NCBI GenBank assembly: GCA_027008345.1
Contig: JALTBU010000071.1
Location: 1-8,039 of the forward strand
From: Nautiliaceae bacterium
GTDB taxonomy: Bacteria; Campylobacterota; Campylobacteria; Campylobacterales; Nautiliaceae
Reading direction: 5' to 3'
DNA length: 8,039 nt
The translations under genes and the position numbers were made by a program. The notes under the pieces are model-generated. The model saw only the letters and a program-made list of their open reading frames with translations. It ran no database searches and was not told where the DNA came from. This document shows positions 6,784 through 8,039 of this stretch, one piece after another; within the stretch, counting starts at the first letter, position 1, and each line of letters opens with the position of its first letter.

Positions 6784-6788
6784 GCCCT
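6774..6788 (+). other. Small hairpin over the secY stop codon
   Basis: The sequence agggctttaagccct is an inverted repeat with a five-pair GC-rich stem (AGGGC/GCCCT) and a five-base loop that contains the secY TAA. The loop could add one or two AU pairs. No T-run follows (next bases are ctattataag), so it is not a standard intrinsic terminator. It sits in the longest gap before infA's end (32 bases, secY to map) and could be an RNA processing or stabilising stem that sets different levels of secY and map. It may also be chance. Confidence 0.35.
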
Positions 6789-6815
6789 CTATTATAAGAA
6801 CCAGGAGAAAATTTA

Positions 6816-7574
6816 ATGGCTATACCTATTAGAAAAACGTCAGAAATAGAGCAAATTAAAATACCAGCGTCATTAGTTGGTAAAACTCTTAAATTTTTAA
6901 GGGAAAATGCAAAACCAGGCATAACACCCGTAGAACTTGATAAAATGGCCGAAAATTTTATAAGAAGTAATGGTGGAAGACCTGCTTTTAAAGGTTTATA
7001 TGATTTCCCGAATAGTGTTTGTATAAGTAGGAATGGTGTTGTTATTCATGGAATACCAGATAATGAACCTTTAAAAGAAGGTGAAATTGTAGGTTTTGAT
7101 GTTGGAGTTGAAATAAATGGATGGTATGGAGATGCTGCAATCACAATGGGTATTGGCAAAATTGATGAAAAATATCAAAAAATGATAGAAGTAGCAAAAG
7201 GCGCACTTTATCATGCAATAGAAAATATAAAACCTGGAATGAGATATAAACAAATTTCTAAACTACTTGAAGATTATATTAGAAAACACGGTTTTGTCCC
7301 TTTAAAAGGTTATAGTGGTCATGGGATCGGAAGAAAACCTCATGAAGAGCCACAGATTCTTAATTATGTTGAAGGCAAGGCTAATCAAGGTGAAAAAGTT
7401 AAAAACGGTCATGTTTTTTGTTTAGAACCTATGATCTGTCAAAAAAGTGGTGAACCAGTTTTGGCTGAGAATGGTTGGGATGTATATTGTGAAGATTTGG
7501 GAGTTGGAGTTCATTATGAACATCAGGTTGCTGTTGTAAATAATAAAGCAATAATTTTAACAGAGGAGAATTAA
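6816..7574 (+). CDS. map: Type I methionine aminopeptidase
   Basis: MetAP removes the initiator methionine, after deformylation, from nascent proteins whose second residue is small, working at the ribosome exit. The 252-residue product has the pita-bread fold motifs and all five metal-ligand types of the E. coli enzyme. These are Asp95 and Asp106 (in FDVGVEINGWYGDAA), His169 (GYSGHGIGRKPHEEP), Glu204 (LEPM) and Glu235 (YEHQVAV). His78 (VVIHGIP) and His176 (KPHEEP) match the substrate-handling histidines. The length and lack of an N-terminal zinc domain indicate type Ia. AGGAGA (6803-6808) is 7 bases before ATG. The gene follows secY with no adk between them and abuts infA, an order I associate with epsilonproteobacteria. 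Confidence 0.97.
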   Translation: MAIPIRKTSEIEQIKIPASLVGKTLKFLRENAKPGITPVELDKMAENFIRSNGGRPAFKGLYDFPNSVCISRNGVVIHGIPDNEPLKEGEIVGFDVGVEINGWYGDAAITMGIGKIDEKYQKMIEVAKGALYHAIENIKPGMRYKQISKLLEDYIRKHGFVPLKGYSGHGIGRKPHEEPQILNYVEGKANQGEKVKNGHVFCLEPMICQKSGEPVLAENGWDVYCEDLGVGVHYEHQVAVVNNKAIILTEEN

Positions 7575-7793
7575 ATGGCAAAAGACGTTTTAGAAGTAGA
7601 TGGAACAGTTACAGAAGCACTTCCAAATGCAATGTTTAAAGTAAAACTTGAAGGATTAAACAAAGAAGTTTTGTGTCATATAAGTGGTAAAATAAGAATG
7701 AATTATATTAAAATAGTACCAGGAGATAAGGTTAAGGTTGAAATTAATCCTTATAGTTTAGATAAAGGAAGAATCACTTACAGATATAAATAA
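7575..7793 (+). CDS. infA: Translation initiation factor IF-1
   Basis: IF-1 binds the 30S A site and works with IF-2 and IF-3 to form the initiation complex. The product is exactly the usual 72 residues, with one S1-type OB fold. Recognisable parts are DGTVTEALPNAMFKVKLEG (9-27), the HISGKIRMNYIKI core (35-47) and PGDKVKVEINPYSLDKGRI (49-67), all colinear with E. coli IF-1. The ATG directly follows the map stop codon, with AGGAG (7564-7568) 6 bases upstream inside map. It is the last recognisable gene of the cluster in this window. In many bacteria rpmJ, rpsM, rpsK, rpsD, rpoA and rplQ come next; none is visible in the remaining 246 bases. Confidence 0.98.
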   Translation: MAKDVLEVDGTVTEALPNAMFKVKLEGLNKEVLCHISGKIRMNYIKIVPGDKVKVEINPYSLDKGRITYRYK

Positions 7794-7913
7794 TGTGAAA
7801 AAAACTGATTACTCAATTCATAATAAAATTTTATCCTGCTTAAAACCCCTAAAATTCAACATTTTTTATTCTCTTTCTTTTTCTTTTTTTAAAAATTTAA
7901 AAATTTTTCACAT
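7793..7913. repeat. Ten-base inverted repeat flanking the AT-rich junction
   Basis: ATGTGAAAAA at 7793-7802, starting on the last base of the infA stop, is the exact reverse complement of TTTTTCACAT at 7904-7913. The arms are 101 bases apart. In RNA they could close a long-range stem that brings the end of infA next to the downstream promoter region. In such AT-rich DNA a 10-base match may be chance, although the GTG/CAC core is not just A and T. Confidence 0.4.
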
Positions 7914-7920
7914 AATTTCC
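7794..7920. other. AT-rich junction after infA, no gene
   Basis: No ORF of convincing size or RNA gene is visible on either strand. The stretch is extremely AT-rich; bases 7861-7920 hold only 8 G or C in 60. It contains a 12-base palindrome (ATAAAATTTTAT, 7823-7834) and an all-pyrimidine run of 22 bases (7869-7890), followed by alternating A and T tracts (7891-7908). I find no GC-rich stem followed by T's that would make a normal intrinsic terminator for infA. The part next to the promoter at 7921 resembles an UP element, the A/T-tract region that boosts strong promoters such as those of rRNA operons; that role is inference. Confidence 0.6.
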
Positions 7921-7949
7921 TTGACATAAGGAGGAAAATTTAATATACT
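7921..7949 (+). promoter_or_regulatory. Strong sigma-70 type promoter
   Basis: TTGACA at 7921-7926 is a perfect -35 box. After exactly 17 bases comes TATACT at 7944-7949, a one-mismatch -10 box. A/T tracts lie just upstream (7884-7908), as in UP elements. The expected start of transcription is near 7955-7957. Promoters of many epsilonproteobacterial genes lack a clear -35 box, so a full consensus suggests a very active unit. The 17-base spacer contains AAGGAGG (7928-7934), which would not be in the RNA from this promoter. Confidence 0.75.
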
Positions 7950-8039
7950 TTCAATCCCAAAACGGGAAGCGGGATTTGGGAGATGATTGAGAGTTTAGAT
8001 ATAAGTAGCATACCCGAGGGTGGCTGTTAGTTAAGCAAA
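7950..8039 (+). ncRNA. Unidentified GC-richer leader or 5' end of a structured RNA (runs off the window)
   Basis: Immediately after the promoter the composition jumps: 38 of 84 bases from 7956 are G or C, against 8 of 60 at 7861-7920. A strong hairpin is possible. TCCCAAA (7955-7961) pairs with TTTGGGA (7975-7981) around a 13-base loop that holds CGGGA twice (7963-7967, 7970-7974). A longer alternative pairs 7948-7956 with 7985-7993 (nine pairs, one G-U) outside CCAAA/TTTGG. A second small stem is ACCC/GGGT near 8012-8021. The rise in GC at the point of transcription start is typical of stable RNA in AT-rich thermophiles. It could be an rRNA operon leader, another housekeeping RNA, or the leader of the remaining ribosomal genes. 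I recognise none of the conserved cores of 16S, 23S, tmRNA, RNase P RNA, SRP RNA or tRNA. Confidence 0.35.

Noticed and set aside
6763..6797. Possible promoter before map (TTATCA ... TATTAT).
   Set aside because: The spacing is 21 bases and both boxes are poor; such matches are common in AT-rich DNA.
7823..7834. ATAAAATTTTAT palindrome as the infA terminator.
   Set aside because: The stem is all A-T and no T-run follows immediately, so it would be unstable, especially at high temperature.
7928..7985. AAGGAGG at 7928-7934 as the ribosome site of a small gene.
   Set aside because: No ATG, GTG or TTG lies at proper distance; the nearest near-cognate codons hit stops at once or run only about 13 codons. 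It lies in the promoter spacer and is probably chance, though read-through RNA from infA would contain it.
7948..7993. CTTTCAATCCC...GATTGAGAG looks like the ends of a CRISPR repeat.
   Set aside because: There is one copy only, with no second repeat or spacer before the window ends, and the inverted-repeat arms are explained equally well by a hairpin.
7989..8000. GAGAGTTTAGAT resembles the start of 16S rRNA (gagagtttgatcctgg).
   Set aside because: The match ends after eight bases and none of the following conserved 16S sequence is present. The 16S gene itself does not start here, although a leader remains possible.
7983..8030. A 15-codon reading starting ATG at 7983 and ending TAG.
   Set aside because: GGGAG directly abuts the ATG with no spacing, the product (MIESLDISSIPEGGC) resembles nothing known to me, and the region looks like structured RNA.

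Overview
The window is a dense, all-plus-strand piece of a bacterial ribosomal protein superoperon. It holds the S10 and spc operons joined without a break. The order is rpsS (3' end only), rplV, rpsC, rplP, rpmC, rpsQ, rplN, rplX, rplE, rpsN, rpsH, rplF, rplR, rpsE, rplO, secY, map, infA. Every protein is full length, close to its family's usual size and keeps the signature residues. No mobile element, pseudogene or foreign gene is visible. The DNA is AT-rich, arginine is mostly AGA, and all visible stop codons are TAA except one TGA (rplX).

Organism (inference): the set of traits fits Campylobacterota (epsilonproteobacteria), and the low GC suggests a thermophilic deep-vent lineage such as Nautiliales. 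The traits are no rpmD (L30) between rpsE and rplO, a 61-residue zinc-type S14, the run secY-map-infA with no adk, an L16 starting MLMPKRTKYRK, and S8, SecY and L22 N-termini close to what I remember of Campylobacter and Helicobacter. The genus is not proven from this window.

Layout: 1-5519 is ribosomal protein genes. Gaps run from overlaps of 23, 14 and 1 bases up to 19 bases, so translation is probably coupled through most of it. 5524-6783 is secY, the core of the protein export channel. After a 32-base gap with a small hairpin come map (methionine aminopeptidase, 6816-7574) and infA (initiation factor IF-1, 7575-7793), which abut. Together the genes supply ribosome parts, the membrane exit channel, the enzyme that trims nascent N-termini, and an initiation factor.

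The last 246 bases (7794-8039) have no convincing gene. The operon appears to stop after infA: rpmJ and rpsM, expected next in many relatives, are not seen. The stretch is an extremely AT-rich block, with 22 pyrimidines in a row at 7869-7890. It is followed by a textbook promoter (TTGACA, 17 bases, TATACT at 7921-7949) and then a clearly more GC-rich, hairpin-forming stretch that runs off the window. This looks like the start of a strongly transcribed unit, perhaps an rRNA leader, another stable RNA, or the leader of the remaining ribosomal genes. I could not identify it. It is the only part of the window that is not routine.
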